NCBI RefSeq assembly: GCF_000009985.1
Contig: NC_007626.1
Coordinates: 2,969,943 to 3,033,942, forward strand
Reading direction: 5' to 3'
Length of the DNA stretch: 64,000 bases
Source: Paramagnetospirillum magneticum AMB-1
Lineage (GTDB): Bacteria > Pseudomonadota > Alphaproteobacteria > Rhodospirillales > Magnetospirillaceae
In this document: positions 42,804-51,754 of the stretch, one piece after another
Numbering within the stretch: position 1 is the stretch's first letter
Layout of the letters: every line of letters starts with the position of its first letter
The notes under the pieces: generated by a model
Told to the model about the DNA's origin: nothing
What the model saw: the letters and a program-made list of their open reading frames with translations, nothing else
Databases searched by the model: none
Translations under genes and position numbers: made by a program

Positions 42804-43799
42804 CTACTTGTCGAACGGCACCGGGCGCGGCGTGGCGTCCGAGGACGGCGGCAGGATCGGCAGCTTGAAGTTGGGCTGGTCGCCGGTCAGGGACTTGAGG
42901 AAGGCAACGATCTTGCCGTTCTCGTCATCGGTAAACTGGCGGCCCAACTGGATACGGCCCATGGTGTCGACGGCCTGCTTCAAAGTGGCGGCCTCGCCAT
43001 CGTGGAAGTAGGGATAGGTCAGTTCGACGTTGCGGAGCGTCGGGACCTTGAAGTTGAAGCGGTCGGCCTCGTCCTTGGTCACGCCCACCCGGCCCTCGGC
43101 CGGGCTGCTGGCCTTGTAGGCCTCGACCACGCCCATCTTCTGGAACGAGTTGCCGCCCACCGCCGCGCCGTTATGGCAACCGGTGCAGCCGGAATCCTTG
43201 AACAGGGCATAGCCGGCCAACTCGGCCTTGGTCAGGGCCTTCTTGTCGCCCTTCAGCCACTTGTCGAAGCGGGAATTGGGGGTGACCAGGGTCTCTTCGA
43301 AAGCGGCGATAGCCTTGGTGACCTCGTCGATGGTCACCTTGTCGTTGCCGAACACCTTCTTGAACTCGGCCACATAACCGGGAATGGATTGCAGCACCTC
43401 GACCGCCAGTTCATGGGTGAAGGCCATCTCGCCCGGATTGGCGATGGGGCCGCCCGCCTGGGCCTTCAGATCCTTGGCGCGGCCGTCCCAGAACTGGGCC
43501 AGGTTCATGCTGGAGTTCAGCACGGTGGGGGCGTTGATCGGCCCCTTCTGCCAGTTGTGGCCGATGGAGGTCTTCAGGTTGTCAGTGCCGCCCAGCGACA
43601 GGTTGTGGCAGGAATTGCAGGAGATGAAGCCCGACTTGGACAGGCGGGTGTCGAAATAGAGCTTCTTGCCCAGCTCGGCCAGGCCGGCATCCTTGACCTT
43701 GGCGGGTGTGATGGGCTGGATCGGCTCGGACGCGGCCTGGGCGTCAAGCGCCTGCATGCCCAGCAAAAGGGCGAGCGAAAGCGTCATGCGTCTGATCAT
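42804..43799 (-). CDS. Dihaem cytochrome-c peroxidase
   Basis: This 331-residue periplasmic protein reduces H2O2 using electrons from a c-type cytochrome. A signal peptide (MIRRMTLSLALLLGMQALDAQA) is followed by two haem-binding motifs, CNSCH (61-65) and CTGCH (205-209), spaced as in the CcpA/MauG family. MNLAQFWDGRAKDLKAQA and the TLRNVELTYPYFHDG segment are family hallmarks. It is preceded by a possible iron-control inverted repeat about 150 bases upstream, which would suit a haem enzyme. An alternative start at 43787 would shorten the signal peptide by four residues. Confidence 0.93.
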   Translation of the reverse strand: MIRRMTLSLALLLGMQALDAQAASEPIQPITPAKVKDAGLAELGKKLYFDTRLSKSGFISCNSCHNLSLGGTDNLKTSIGHNWQKGPINAPTVLNSSMNLAQFWDGRAKDLKAQAGGPIANPGEMAFTHELAVEVLQSIPGYVAEFKKVFGNDKVTIDEVTKAIAAFEETLVTPNSRFDKWLKGDKKALTKAELAGYALFKDSGCTGCHNGAAVGGNSFQKMGVVEAYKASSPAEGRVGVTKDEADRFNFKVPTLRNVELTYPYFHDGEAATLKQAVDTMGRIQLGRQFTDDENGKIVAFLKSLTGDQPNFKLPILPPSSDATPRPVPFDK

Positions 43800-43945
43800 G
43801 GCATGTTCCCCTGATATGGATTTCAGAACGTGGCCGCTCCCCGGAGGGACTTCCCCCCGCCCTGCCGGCTCTCTCCACCCGGCGGAACCCGAGGCACGAA
43901 CACAGCGCTATACTCACAACTTCCTTGTGGATTTGGAAGATGTAT

Positions 43946-43960
43946 TTAGAATTCTTCTAA
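43946..43960. promoter_or_regulatory. Inverted repeat resembling an Irr iron-control element
   Basis: TTAGAA-TTC-TTCTAA is a perfect six-base inverted repeat with a three-base centre. It resembles the iron-control element bound by the alphaproteobacterial regulator Irr. It lies about 147 bases upstream of the peroxidase start. Assignment to Irr is inference from pattern only. Confidence 0.4.
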
Positions 43961-43992
43961 CTCTAAACGAAGAACATATGCCCAAAAGCGAA

Positions 43993-44021
43993 ACGGCGGC
44001 CCCCTTCCGGAGGCCGCCGCC
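43993..44021. terminator. Bidirectional hairpin terminator
   Basis: CGGCGGCC and GGCCGCCG form an eight-pair stem. It is followed by CCTTTTT on the plus strand and TTTCGCTTTT on the minus strand. On the minus strand it lies beyond pntB and element copy 2 and probably stops pntAB read-through. Confidence 0.75.
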
Positions 44022-44043
44022 TTTTTCGCACACCGGAAAATCC

Positions 44044-44180
44044 CCGCTTGCGCGGCTGGGCATCCGCCCAGACCCGCTCGGAGGCACAGCCTCCGAACCT
44101 CCAGCTTCTTTCTATTAAAGAGCTGAAGGGTTCGGGAAGCTGTGCTTCCCGGTTGGGGGATCGGGGGCGAAAGCCCCCGA
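44044..44180 (-). repeat. Intergenic tandem-hairpin element, copy 2
   Basis: Stems are TCGGGGGC/GCCCCCGA (44161-44180), CGGGAAGC/GCTTCCCG with TGT loop (44133-44151), CGGAGGC/GCCTCCG with ACA loop (44079-44095), CTGGGC/GCCCAG (44056-44071) and CCGC/GCGG (44044-44055). Order and spacing match copy 1. In the fourth stem an A-T pair of copy 1 is a T-A pair here. It begins 30 bases past the pntB stop. Confidence 0.8.
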
Positions 44181-44210
44181 AGTGGAGTTTTCCCGCTGCC
44201 CCTCGGCGCT

Positions 44211-45620
44211 TCAGGCCTTCAAGGCAGTCAGCACCTCGTCCAGCATCTTCTTGGCATCGCCGAACAGCATCCGGTTGTTCTCCTTGTAGAACAACGGATT
44301 GTCGACGCCGGCATAGCCGGACGCCATGGAACGCTTCATGACGATGGAGGTCTTGGCCTTCCACACCTCCAGCACCGGCATGCCAGCGATGGGAGAATTG
44401 GGATCCTCCTGCGCTGCCGGGTTGACGATGTCGTTGGCGCCGATGACCATGGCGACATCCGTCTCGGGGAAGTCGTCATTGATCTCGTCCATCTCCATGA
44501 CGATGTCGTAGGGCACCTTGGCTTCGGCCAGCAGCACGTTCATGTGACCGGGCATGCGGCCCGCCACCGGATGAATGCCGAAGCGGATATTGACGCCCTT
44601 CTCACGCAGATGCTTGGTGATCTCGTAGACCGTGTGCTGGGCCTGGGCCACCGCCATGCCGTAGCCGGGAACGATGATCACGCTCTTGGCGTCCTTCAGC
44701 AGCTCGGCTGTCTCGGTGGCGCTGACCGGGATGACCTCGCCGGCCGGCTGGCCATCGGCCGGAGCCGCCACCGTGCCGCCGCCGGTGCCGAAGCCGCCGG
44801 CGATGACGCTGATGAAGTTGCGGTTCATGGCCCGGCACATGATGTACGACAGGATGGCGCCCGAGGAGCCCACCAGGGCGCCGGTGACGATCAGCAGGTC
44901 GTTGTTCAGCATGAAGCCGGTGGCCGCCGCCGCCCAGCCCGAGTAGCTGTTCAGCATGGAAACCACCACGGGCATGTCGGCGCCGCCGATGGCCATCACC
45001 ATGTGCACGCCGAAGGCCAGGGCGATCAGGGTCATGATGATCAGGGCGAAGAAGCCGCCGCCGGTGCTTTCGGCGTTGAGGAAGCCCTTGCCGACCCAGA
45101 TCACCACCAGCAGGCCGGCCAGATTGAGCAGATGGCGGGCGGGCAGCAGCAGCGGCTTGCCGCCGATCTTGGCCGACAGCTTGCCGAAGGCGATCAGCGA
45201 GCCCGAGAAGGTCACGGCACCGATCAGAATGCCGATATAGATCTCCACGTCATGGATGGTCTTCTCGGCGCCGACGAAGGTGTGGGCGGTGTCGATGTAG
45301 CTGGCGAAGCCCACCAGGCAGGCGGCGAGGCCGACCAGGGAGTGCATCAGGGCGACCAGTTCGGGCATCTGGGTCATCTGCACGGTGCGGGCGGCGTAAA
45401 GACCGACCGAGCCGCCGATGGCCATGGCGATGATGATCCACGGCACCCCGCCCCAGGTGACCTGGGGACCGAACACGGTGGCGATCACCGCCAGGGCCAT
45501 GCCGATCATGCCGAGCACGTTGCCGCGGCGCGAGGTCTCGGGATTGGACAGGCCGCCGAGGCTGAGGATGAACAGGATGGTGGCACCGATATAGGAAACG
45601 GTGGCGAGACTTGCGGACAT
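44211..45620 (-). CDS. pntB: NAD(P) transhydrogenase subunit beta
   Basis: This 469-residue membrane subunit of the proton-translocating transhydrogenase has about nine transmembrane helices (SLATVSYIGATILFILSLGGLSNP first) and a C-terminal NADP(H)-binding domain from about residue 290. That domain contains VIIVPGYGMAVAQAQH and the GIHPVAGRMPGHMNVLLAEA loop, followed by MGANDIVNP-like MVIGANDIVNPAAQ. With PntA it drives NADPH formation from NADH using the proton gradient. It starts 10 bases after pntA. The longer in-frame extension upstream overlaps pntA and is rejected. Confidence 0.95.
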   Translation of the reverse strand: MSASLATVSYIGATILFILSLGGLSNPETSRRGNVLGMIGMALAVIATVFGPQVTWGGVPWIIIAMAIGGSVGLYAARTVQMTQMPELVALMHSLVGLAACLVGFASYIDTAHTFVGAEKTIHDVEIYIGILIGAVTFSGSLIAFGKLSAKIGGKPLLLPARHLLNLAGLLVVIWVGKGFLNAESTGGGFFALIIMTLIALAFGVHMVMAIGGADMPVVVSMLNSYSGWAAAATGFMLNNDLLIVTGALVGSSGAILSYIMCRAMNRNFISVIAGGFGTGGGTVAAPADGQPAGEVIPVSATETAELLKDAKSVIIVPGYGMAVAQAQHTVYEITKHLREKGVNIRFGIHPVAGRMPGHMNVLLAEAKVPYDIVMEMDEINDDFPETDVAMVIGANDIVNPAAQEDPNSPIAGMPVLEVWKAKTSIVMKRSMASGYAGVDNPLFYKENNRMLFGDAKKMLDEVLTALKA

Positions 45621-45630
45621 GGTGCCCCCC

Positions 45631-47217
45631 TTACTTGCGGAACATCGCCAACATGCGCTTGGTGACCGCGAAGCCACCGAACATGTTGATCGAGGTGAGA
45701 ATGATGCTGATCACCGCCAGCAGGCCGATCCAGAAGCCGGGCCTGGAGATCCCCTCGCCCAGCGGCGGAGAAATCTGAACCAGGGCACCGATGACGATGA
45801 TCGACGAGATGGCGTTGGTGACGCTCATCAGCGGGGTATGCAGCGCGGGGGTAACGTTCCACACCACCATGTAGCCCACGAAGCAGGCCAGCACGAACAC
45901 GGTGAAGTGGCCCAGGAAGGCCTCGGGGGCATTGGCGCCCACGAACCAGAAGGCCAGGGCACCGATGCCGAAGGTGATGGCCAGGGATTTGGCCGACATG
46001 GGCTCGCCCGCGCCGTGGCCGTGGCCCGACGCCTTCTTCTCGGGCATGGCGGCGGCCGGCTTGGGGGCGGGCGGCGCCGGCAGAACCAGGGGCGGCGCCG
46101 GCCAGGTGATCTCGCCGTCCTTGATGACCGTCAGGCCGCGGATGGCATCGTCGCCGAAATTGACGTCGATGATGCCGTCCTTGGTCTTGCACAGCTCCTC
46201 GGTGAGGCGCAGCAGATTGGTGGCGTACAGCGTCGAGGCCTGCTTGGACAGGCGGCTGGGCAGGTCGGCATAGCCGACGATGGTCACGCCATGGCGCACC
46301 ACCACCTCGCCCGGCACGGTCAGCTCGCAATTGCCGCCCTGCTCGGCGGCCATGTCGACGATGACGCTGCCGGCCCGCATGCTCTGGACCATCTCAGCGG
46401 TGATCAGCCGGGGCGCCGGCTTGCCGGGGATCAGGGCGGTGGTGATGACGATGTCCACCTCGCGCGCCTGCTGGGCGTACATCTCGCGCTGAGCGGCCTG
46501 GAAGCCCTCGCTCATGACCTTGGCGTAGCCGCCGCCGCCCGAGCCCTCTTCCTCGTACTCCACCTTGACGAATTCGGCGCCCATGGACTTGACCTGATCG
46601 GCCACCTCGGCGCGGGTGTCGTTGGCGCGCACCACGGCGCCCAGTCCCACGGCGGTGCCGATGGCGGCCAAGCCGGCCACGCCGGCGCCGGCGACGAAGA
46701 CCTTGGCCGGGGGAACCTTGCCCGCGGCGGTGATCTGGCCGGTGAAGAAGCGGCCGAACTGGTGCGCCGCCTCGACCACGGCGCGATAGCCGGCGATATT
46801 GGCCATGGAGGACAGGGCGTCCATCTTCTGGGCGCGCGAGAGCTGGCGCGGCACGCAATCCATGGCCAGCACGGTGATCTTGCGCGCCGCCAGGGCCTGC
46901 ATCAGCTCGGGATTCTGGGCCGGCCAGACGAAGCCGATCAGGGTGGTGCCCTCCTTGATCAGCGCCACTTCGTCCATGGACGGGGCGCGGACCTTGAAGA
47001 CCATGCCGGAGGCGGCCCAAAGCTCGGCGGCACTCTTGGCGATGGTGGCACCAGCGGCCACATAAGACTCGTCATCGAAATTGGCGAGTGCGCCGGCACC
47101 GGTCTCGACCACCACGGAGAAGCCGAGCTTGATCAGCTTCTCGACGACATCGGGAACGCTCGCCACCCGCTTCTCGTTGGGGAACGTTTCCCTTGGAACA
47201 CCAATGGTCAGAGACAT
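45631..47217 (-). CDS. pntA: NAD(P) transhydrogenase subunit alpha (undivided)
   Basis: This 528-residue subunit combines the soluble NAD(H)-binding domain (about 1-385) with a membrane part of four helices (about 415-525). The soluble part shows MSLTIGVPRETFPNEKRVA, the RQLSRAQKMDALSSMANIAGYRAVVEA block and the nucleotide fold VFVAGAGVAGLAAIGTA. A linker of alanine, proline and histidine (APPAPKPAAAMPEKKASGHGH) joins them. In Rhodospirillum rubrum these parts are separate PntAA and PntAB polypeptides; here they are one chain, as in E. coli. CAGGAGAAG precedes the ATG. Confidence 0.95.
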   Translation of the reverse strand: MSLTIGVPRETFPNEKRVASVPDVVEKLIKLGFSVVVETGAGALANFDDESYVAAGATIAKSAAELWAASGMVFKVRAPSMDEVALIKEGTTLIGFVWPAQNPELMQALAARKITVLAMDCVPRQLSRAQKMDALSSMANIAGYRAVVEAAHQFGRFFTGQITAAGKVPPAKVFVAGAGVAGLAAIGTAVGLGAVVRANDTRAEVADQVKSMGAEFVKVEYEEEGSGGGGYAKVMSEGFQAAQREMYAQQAREVDIVITTALIPGKPAPRLITAEMVQSMRAGSVIVDMAAEQGGNCELTVPGEVVVRHGVTIVGYADLPSRLSKQASTLYATNLLRLTEELCKTKDGIIDVNFGDDAIRGLTVIKDGEITWPAPPLVLPAPPAPKPAAAMPEKKASGHGHGAGEPMSAKSLAITFGIGALAFWFVGANAPEAFLGHFTVFVLACFVGYMVVWNVTPALHTPLMSVTNAISSIIVIGALVQISPPLGEGISRPGFWIGLLAVISIILTSINMFGGFAVTKRMLAMFRK

Positions 47218-47567
47218 GGCTTCTCCTGTTGTTCGTTGTCACTGCTTGTCATTGCGCGCACGCACTATTTTGCGGAAAACAATGCCCTCTGGGCAGCGGT
47301 TTGCCAAGCCTGATCATGTTTGAAAATCAGTCGTTTGGAGGAATTCCAGCCGATTGCCGCCGCCGGGAGGCCCCCCTCGCCATGCCGCACCGCAACAGCC
47401 TGTCGTCACCTACACCACTTGGCCGGCACGGACGAGATGGAAAATGGAGACTATGTCCTCCGAGTAGCGTGGCGGTGGGAGACTATGCTACTCCTTGGGG
47501 TGGCATGATGGGGATCAAGGCGGGTCTTTGCCCGCCCCGCCACAATGCCCGGATGGGACGGCAAGGA
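47218..47567. other. 350-base divergent interval between pntA and a DUF3108 gene
   Basis: No credible gene is seen. The pntA leader occupies the first 60 bases or so. Further on there is a loose direct repeat, GGAGACTATG at about 47450 and 47479, of unknown meaning. Confidence 0.5.
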
Positions 47568-48401
47568 ATGATGGCCAGAACTGCATTGATCCTGGCGGCG
47601 ATGGTTGCCGGCCTGCTTCCCGCGGCGGCTTCGGCCGAGCCGGCGGGCTGGCGCTACGAGATCATGTGGGGCGGCTTTCACGCCGGCGACATGGCGGTGA
47701 CCGGCGACCAGCGGGACGGCGCGGTGCAGACGGGCATGACCATCCGCACCGTTGGCCTGTTCGACAGGCTCCTGCGCCTGCGCTTCGCCGCCGAGGGCGG
47801 CGGCCGCGAGGGGAGCGCGGGGGAATTGGGCTCGGAGCATTACCAGACCCATTTCCGCAACCGCACCCAGGAGCAGATGCTGCGGCTGGCCTTCCGGGGC
47901 GGCGAGGCCTTCACCGTGCTGGATGAAGTGCTGGCGGTCTTCGCCCCTCCCCCCGACAATGACGAGCCCGCCCCCACCGTCCCGCCCGAGGCGCGGCGGG
48001 GCGTGCGCGACCCGCTGACCAACATTGCCCTGCTGGGCCGCAAGGCCCGTCAGGCCCTGGCCGGTACCGGCCCCGGCACCTTCCGCCTGGCCAGCTATGA
48101 CGGCCGCCGGGCCTATGATTTCGATGTGGAGGTCAAGGGCGCCCGCCGGATCGCCATCCGGGACCAGGAATTCGATTCCATCGAACTGACCATGGTTCTG
48201 CGGCCGGTGGCGGGGTTCAAGCCGCGCTTCCAGAAGATGTGGGCCGGGGCCGAATACCTCGTCCACCTCGATCCCCAGAGCCTGCTGCCGCTGCGCATCT
48301 ACACCGACAGCTTCGCCGCCGCCACGGTGATCAACGCCGTGGACCCCTGCCGGGTGGCGGCGGAGCAATGCGCCCCCCTGCTGGCCTGGGGCGAGCCCTG
48401 A
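47568..48401 (+). CDS. DUF3108 periplasmic protein
   Basis: This 277-residue protein has a signal peptide (ARTALILAAMVAGLLPAAASA). The mature part is beta-rich, opening with WRYEIMWGGFHAGDM and containing the pattern FRLASYDGRRAYDFDVEVKGARR and PQSLLPLRIYTDSF, which match the DUF3108 family. The family is found in the periplasm of many Proteobacteria and its biochemical role is not established. Two cysteines near the C-terminus (CRVAAEQC) could form a disulfide. The start could be 47568 or 47571. Confidence 0.8.
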   Translation: MMARTALILAAMVAGLLPAAASAEPAGWRYEIMWGGFHAGDMAVTGDQRDGAVQTGMTIRTVGLFDRLLRLRFAAEGGGREGSAGELGSEHYQTHFRNRTQEQMLRLAFRGGEAFTVLDEVLAVFAPPPDNDEPAPTVPPEARRGVRDPLTNIALLGRKARQALAGTGPGTFRLASYDGRRAYDFDVEVKGARRIAIRDQEFDSIELTMVLRPVAGFKPRFQKMWAGAEYLVHLDPQSLLPLRIYTDSFAAATVINAVDPCRVAAEQCAPLLAWGEP

Positions 48402-48511
48402 GGCGCCGGTTTACCGTAATCCTTGAGTCTCCCGGCATCGCCATATTAGGCTGATGGCAATCAGACATGGACGCGCCGGCTCGAATCGGATGCGCCTTGG
48501 GAGGCTACATC

Positions 48512-50662
48512 ATGGGAATGCTCGACGCCCTTTCGGGGCTGCGGATCACCACGCGCCTATGGCTGCTGGGCGGCCTGCCGTTGATGGGTCTGGCCACCGT
48601 GTTCATCGCCGATTCGGTCCAGCTCAAGGACGAGATGGTGGCGGCACGCGAGGTCAAGCTGCGCCACGTGGTGGAAACCGCCTCGGGCGTCCTCGAGCAC
48701 TATGCCGAGGAGGCCCGCCAGGGCCGTCTCAGCGAAGACGACGCCAAGACCGCCGCCAAGGCCGCCATCAAGAAGATGCGCTACGACAAGGTCGAGTATC
48801 TGTGGATGAACGACATGGGCAAGCCCGTGCCCCGGATCGTCATGCACCCCATCTCGCCCCAGCTGGACGGCAAGGTCCTGGACGACGCCAAGTTCAACAA
48901 GGCCACCTCCATGCGAACCGGCAATTCCGGCCCGTTCGAGCCGCTGAACAACGTCAACCTGTTCGGCGCCTTCGTCACCGTGGTGGACAAGGCCGGACAG
49001 GGCTATGTCACCTATGACTGGCCCAAGCCCAAGGAAGGCGGCGGCGTCACCACCGAGACCTATCAGAAGCTCTCCTACGTCAAGGGCTTCCCCGCCTGGG
49101 GCTGGCTGATCGGCTCGGGCATCTATATCGATGACGTCGACACCGCCTTCCGGGCCGAACTGGCGCGGCGCGGCGTGATGCTGGCCGCCATCCTGGCCGT
49201 GGTCGGCGGCCTGGGCCTGCTGATCACCGGCAGCGTGTCCCTGGGCTTCAGGGCCTTGCATCACGATATCGACGCCCTGCGCTCGGGTCAGTCGGGCGAC
49301 GCCATGCAGCTCAGCCCCACCCGCCGGGATGAATTCCGTCAGGTCGCCGAGGTCCTGGGCGAAATGGCCGAGGCCCGCCAGCGCCTGGATGCCGCCGAGC
49401 AGGAAAGACTGGCGGCGCGCAAGAAGGCCGATCACGACCGCTTCGTCATGCAGCGCGACATGCTGCGCTCGCTGGTCCAGGCCGCCATGCTGGGCAATGA
49501 GGCCATGATCACCCTGTCGCGCATGAAGCGCGAGATCGACATGTCCACCGCCGAGGTTACCCGCATGGCCGCCGCCGTGGACGACATGCGGGGCTCCATC
49601 GACGCCATCAACGCCGATTCCAGCCACGCCGCCCAGGAAGCCGGCGAGGCCGGGAACGCGGCCGTGACCGGGCTTAACGCCAGCCAGGAGGCCCTGTCGG
49701 CCTTCGAACGCATCGTCAACGCCGTCAACGCCGCCGGCCAGAAGGTCCAGGGACTGGCCGAGGCCTCGGCCCAGATCGGCGAGATCGTCACCGCCATCGA
49801 GACGGTGGCGGGCCAGACCAACCTGCTGGCGCTCAACGCCACCATCGAGGCGGCCCGGGCCGGCGAGGCCGGCAAGGGCTTCGCCGTGGTGGCGGGCGAG
49901 GTGAAGAACCTCGCCAACCAGACCGCCAAGGCCACCGTGGACATCCGCATGCGCATCGAGGGATTGCAGGGCGAGATGAGTTCCATCGTCGGCGCCATCG
50001 ACGAGAGCACCGGGGCCGTCACCGAGGGCCGCTCGCTGGTGGGGGCGCTCGGCGAGCGCTTGCACGGCATCGCCGATCAGGTGGGCTCGGTCCAGACCAG
50101 CATGAGCACCATTTCGCGGGAACTGGACGGCCAGTCCGGCACCGCCACCCGGCTGGCCGACGGCACCACCCAGGTGGTCAGCCTGACCGACGCCAACAAC
50201 AAGCTTCTGGGCGACGTGCTCGAAGCCATGGGGCGCATGAGCCAGCATCTGGATTCCCAGGTGGGCAATTACGCCAGCCTGGGCTCGGGCGCCCTGCTGG
50301 TGGAGATCGCCAAGAACGACCACATCGCCTTCAAGCGCCGGGTGCTGGACGGCGTGCTGGGCCGCACCGATCTGAAGGCCGACGGCGTGCCCGACCACCA
50401 CAATTGCCGCCTGGGCAAGTGGTACGACGCCATCAGCGACAAGGCCATCTCGTCCAAGCCGGCCTATTCCAACCTGGTCAACCCGCACCAGGAGGTGCAC
50501 GCGGCGGCCAAGCGGGCCCTGACCCACGCCGCCGCCGGCGACCTGGATGCCGCCTTCGCCGCCATCGACGACATGAACAAGGCCTCGGTGGCCGTGGTCA
50601 CCATGCTGGAGACCCTGGCCACCGAGCTTGCCACCCTGGAGGAATCCCGCATGGCGGGGTGA
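48512..50662 (+). CDS. Chemoreceptor with Cache sensor and C-terminal zinc-binding (CZB) domain
   Basis: This 716-residue methyl-accepting chemotaxis protein has a first helix near 17-36. A single Cache-type periplasmic domain follows (about 45-200, with YLWMNDMGKPVPRIVMHP and GWLIGSGIYIDDVD). The second helix is near 222-245, then a HAMP-like linker and the signalling core (TVAGQTNLLALNATIEAAR, GKGFAVVAGEVK). The C-terminal CZB domain shows ligands in NDHIAFKRRV, HHNCRLGKWY and NPHQEVHAAA. Such domains bind zinc and respond to pH, oxidants or zinc in other bacteria. The start at 48512 follows GGGAGG. Confidence 0.91.
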   Translation: MGMLDALSGLRITTRLWLLGGLPLMGLATVFIADSVQLKDEMVAAREVKLRHVVETASGVLEHYAEEARQGRLSEDDAKTAAKAAIKKMRYDKVEYLWMNDMGKPVPRIVMHPISPQLDGKVLDDAKFNKATSMRTGNSGPFEPLNNVNLFGAFVTVVDKAGQGYVTYDWPKPKEGGGVTTETYQKLSYVKGFPAWGWLIGSGIYIDDVDTAFRAELARRGVMLAAILAVVGGLGLLITGSVSLGFRALHHDIDALRSGQSGDAMQLSPTRRDEFRQVAEVLGEMAEARQRLDAAEQERLAARKKADHDRFVMQRDMLRSLVQAAMLGNEAMITLSRMKREIDMSTAEVTRMAAAVDDMRGSIDAINADSSHAAQEAGEAGNAAVTGLNASQEALSAFERIVNAVNAAGQKVQGLAEASAQIGEIVTAIETVAGQTNLLALNATIEAARAGEAGKGFAVVAGEVKNLANQTAKATVDIRMRIEGLQGEMSSIVGAIDESTGAVTEGRSLVGALGERLHGIADQVGSVQTSMSTISRELDGQSGTATRLADGTTQVVSLTDANNKLLGDVLEAMGRMSQHLDSQVGNYASLGSGALLVEIAKNDHIAFKRRVLDGVLGRTDLKADGVPDHHNCRLGKWYDAISDKAISSKPAYSNLVNPHQEVHAAAKRALTHAAAGDLDAAFAAIDDMNKASVAVVTMLETLATELATLEESRMAG

Positions 50663-50671
50663 TCCCCCGCC

Positions 50672-51694
50672 CTACCCGCCGATCACGTTCCGCAGCAGGC
50701 CGATCTCGACGATCTCGGTTTCCATCACATCGCCGGGTTTGAGGAATTCCGGCGGCTTGCGCGCTCCGCCGACGCCGGGGGGCGTACCGGTGGCGATGAT
50801 GTCGCCCGGCTCCAGGGTTAGGCCCGCCGACAGCTCGGCGATGATGCGCGGTACCTTGAAGTACATTTGCTCGGTGCTGGCGTCCTGCTTGACCACCCCG
50901 TTGACCCGGGTGATCAGATGGACCCGGGTGTGGTCGATGTCGGAGGCCGGCACGATCCACGGCCCCAGCGGCCCGTGGCCGTCCAGGCTCTTGCCCTTGA
51001 ACCACTGGCCGCCGTGCTTCTTCTGCTGCACATCGCGGGCCGTGGTGTCGTTGATGACGCAAAAGCCGAAGACGTGCTTCATGGCGTCGGCCTCGGCGAT
51101 GTTTTTGCCCCCCTTGCCGATGATCACCGCCAGTTCGCACTCCCAGTCGATGGAGGTGGAAACGGCGGCGTCATAGGGAATCGGATCATAGGGACCGTTG
51201 ACGGTGCCCACCGCCTTGGTGAAGAACACCGGATGCTCGGGCAGGTCGGCGGATTTGAGGCGCATGGCCTCGCCTTCCTTGAAGTGCTCGAGATAGTTCC
51301 AGCCCACGGCATAGACGTTGCGGCTGGGCTCGGGGATGGGGGCCAGCAGCCGCACCTCGCTGACCAGCGGGCCGGTCTCCGGCCCCTCCTGCATCAATTG
51401 CCGGGCCTGGGCCAGGGCGAAGTCGCCGGCCCGGATCAGCGAGACCATGCTGGCCGGATCGAAGGCCAAGGCCATGCCCCGGGCCTTGGCCGCCGCCCCC
51501 AGGTCAACCACCCGGCCCGAAGCCTTGACCACGCCGACGCGCGGTGCCACCCCCCCGGCCGAATAAGTCACCAGCCGCAGCGCACCGGCGGCGGAATTGG
51601 GGATCGGACCGGCGGCGCCGGCCGCCCGTGTCAACAAGGCACCGGCGGCCACTCCGGCCCCCAGGGTCAGGAACTGGCGACGCTTTTCATCCAT
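50672..51694 (-). CDS. Tat-exported fumarylacetoacetate hydrolase family protein
   Basis: This 340-residue protein has a twin-arginine signal (KRRQFLTLGAGVAAGALL, R5-R6) followed by a FAH catalytic domain: NYLEHFKEG, PVFFTKAVGTVNGPYDPI, the metal ligands in DWECELAVIIGKGG and the DTTARDVQ segment, ending with GTPPGVGG. FAH-family enzymes hydrolyse or decarboxylate beta-dicarbonyl compounds. Most are cytoplasmic, so export to the periplasm is unusual. The substrate is unknown. It is convergent with the chemoreceptor at 48512. Confidence 0.87.
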   Translation of the reverse strand: MDEKRRQFLTLGAGVAAGALLTRAAGAAGPIPNSAAGALRLVTYSAGGVAPRVGVVKASGRVVDLGAAAKARGMALAFDPASMVSLIRAGDFALAQARQLMQEGPETGPLVSEVRLLAPIPEPSRNVYAVGWNYLEHFKEGEAMRLKSADLPEHPVFFTKAVGTVNGPYDPIPYDAAVSTSIDWECELAVIIGKGGKNIAEADAMKHVFGFCVINDTTARDVQQKKHGGQWFKGKSLDGHGPLGPWIVPASDIDHTRVHLITRVNGVVKQDASTEQMYFKVPRIIAELSAGLTLEPGDIIATGTPPGVGGARKPPEFLKPGDVMETEIVEIGLLRNVIGG

Positions 51695-51754
51695 GACGGT
51701 CTCCCTATGGCAGGCTTTTGCTCCCTGCCATATGGGAAGCCGCCCGCGCCTTGC

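Larger units (their letters stand above)
43800..44043. other. Non-coding interval upstream of the peroxidase gene
   Basis: The interval contains an AT-rich stretch with the 15-base inverted repeat at 43946-43960 and the bidirectional terminator at 43993-44021, and runs up to hairpin element copy 2. The frames that cross it do not look like protein. Confidence 0.6.

Noticed and set aside
43666..44118. A 150-codon plus-strand frame ahead of the bidirectional terminator
   Set aside because: It runs antisense through the start of the peroxidase gene and then through the hairpin element; composition is not protein-like and no ribosome site was seen.
45631..47217. Split transhydrogenase alpha subunit as in Rhodospirillum rubrum
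   Set aside because: A single unbroken frame covers both domains with an alanine/proline-rich linker.
47445..47495. Direct repeat GGAGACTATG before the DUF3108 gene
   Set aside because: The similarity is short, falls in a low-information stretch and could be chance.
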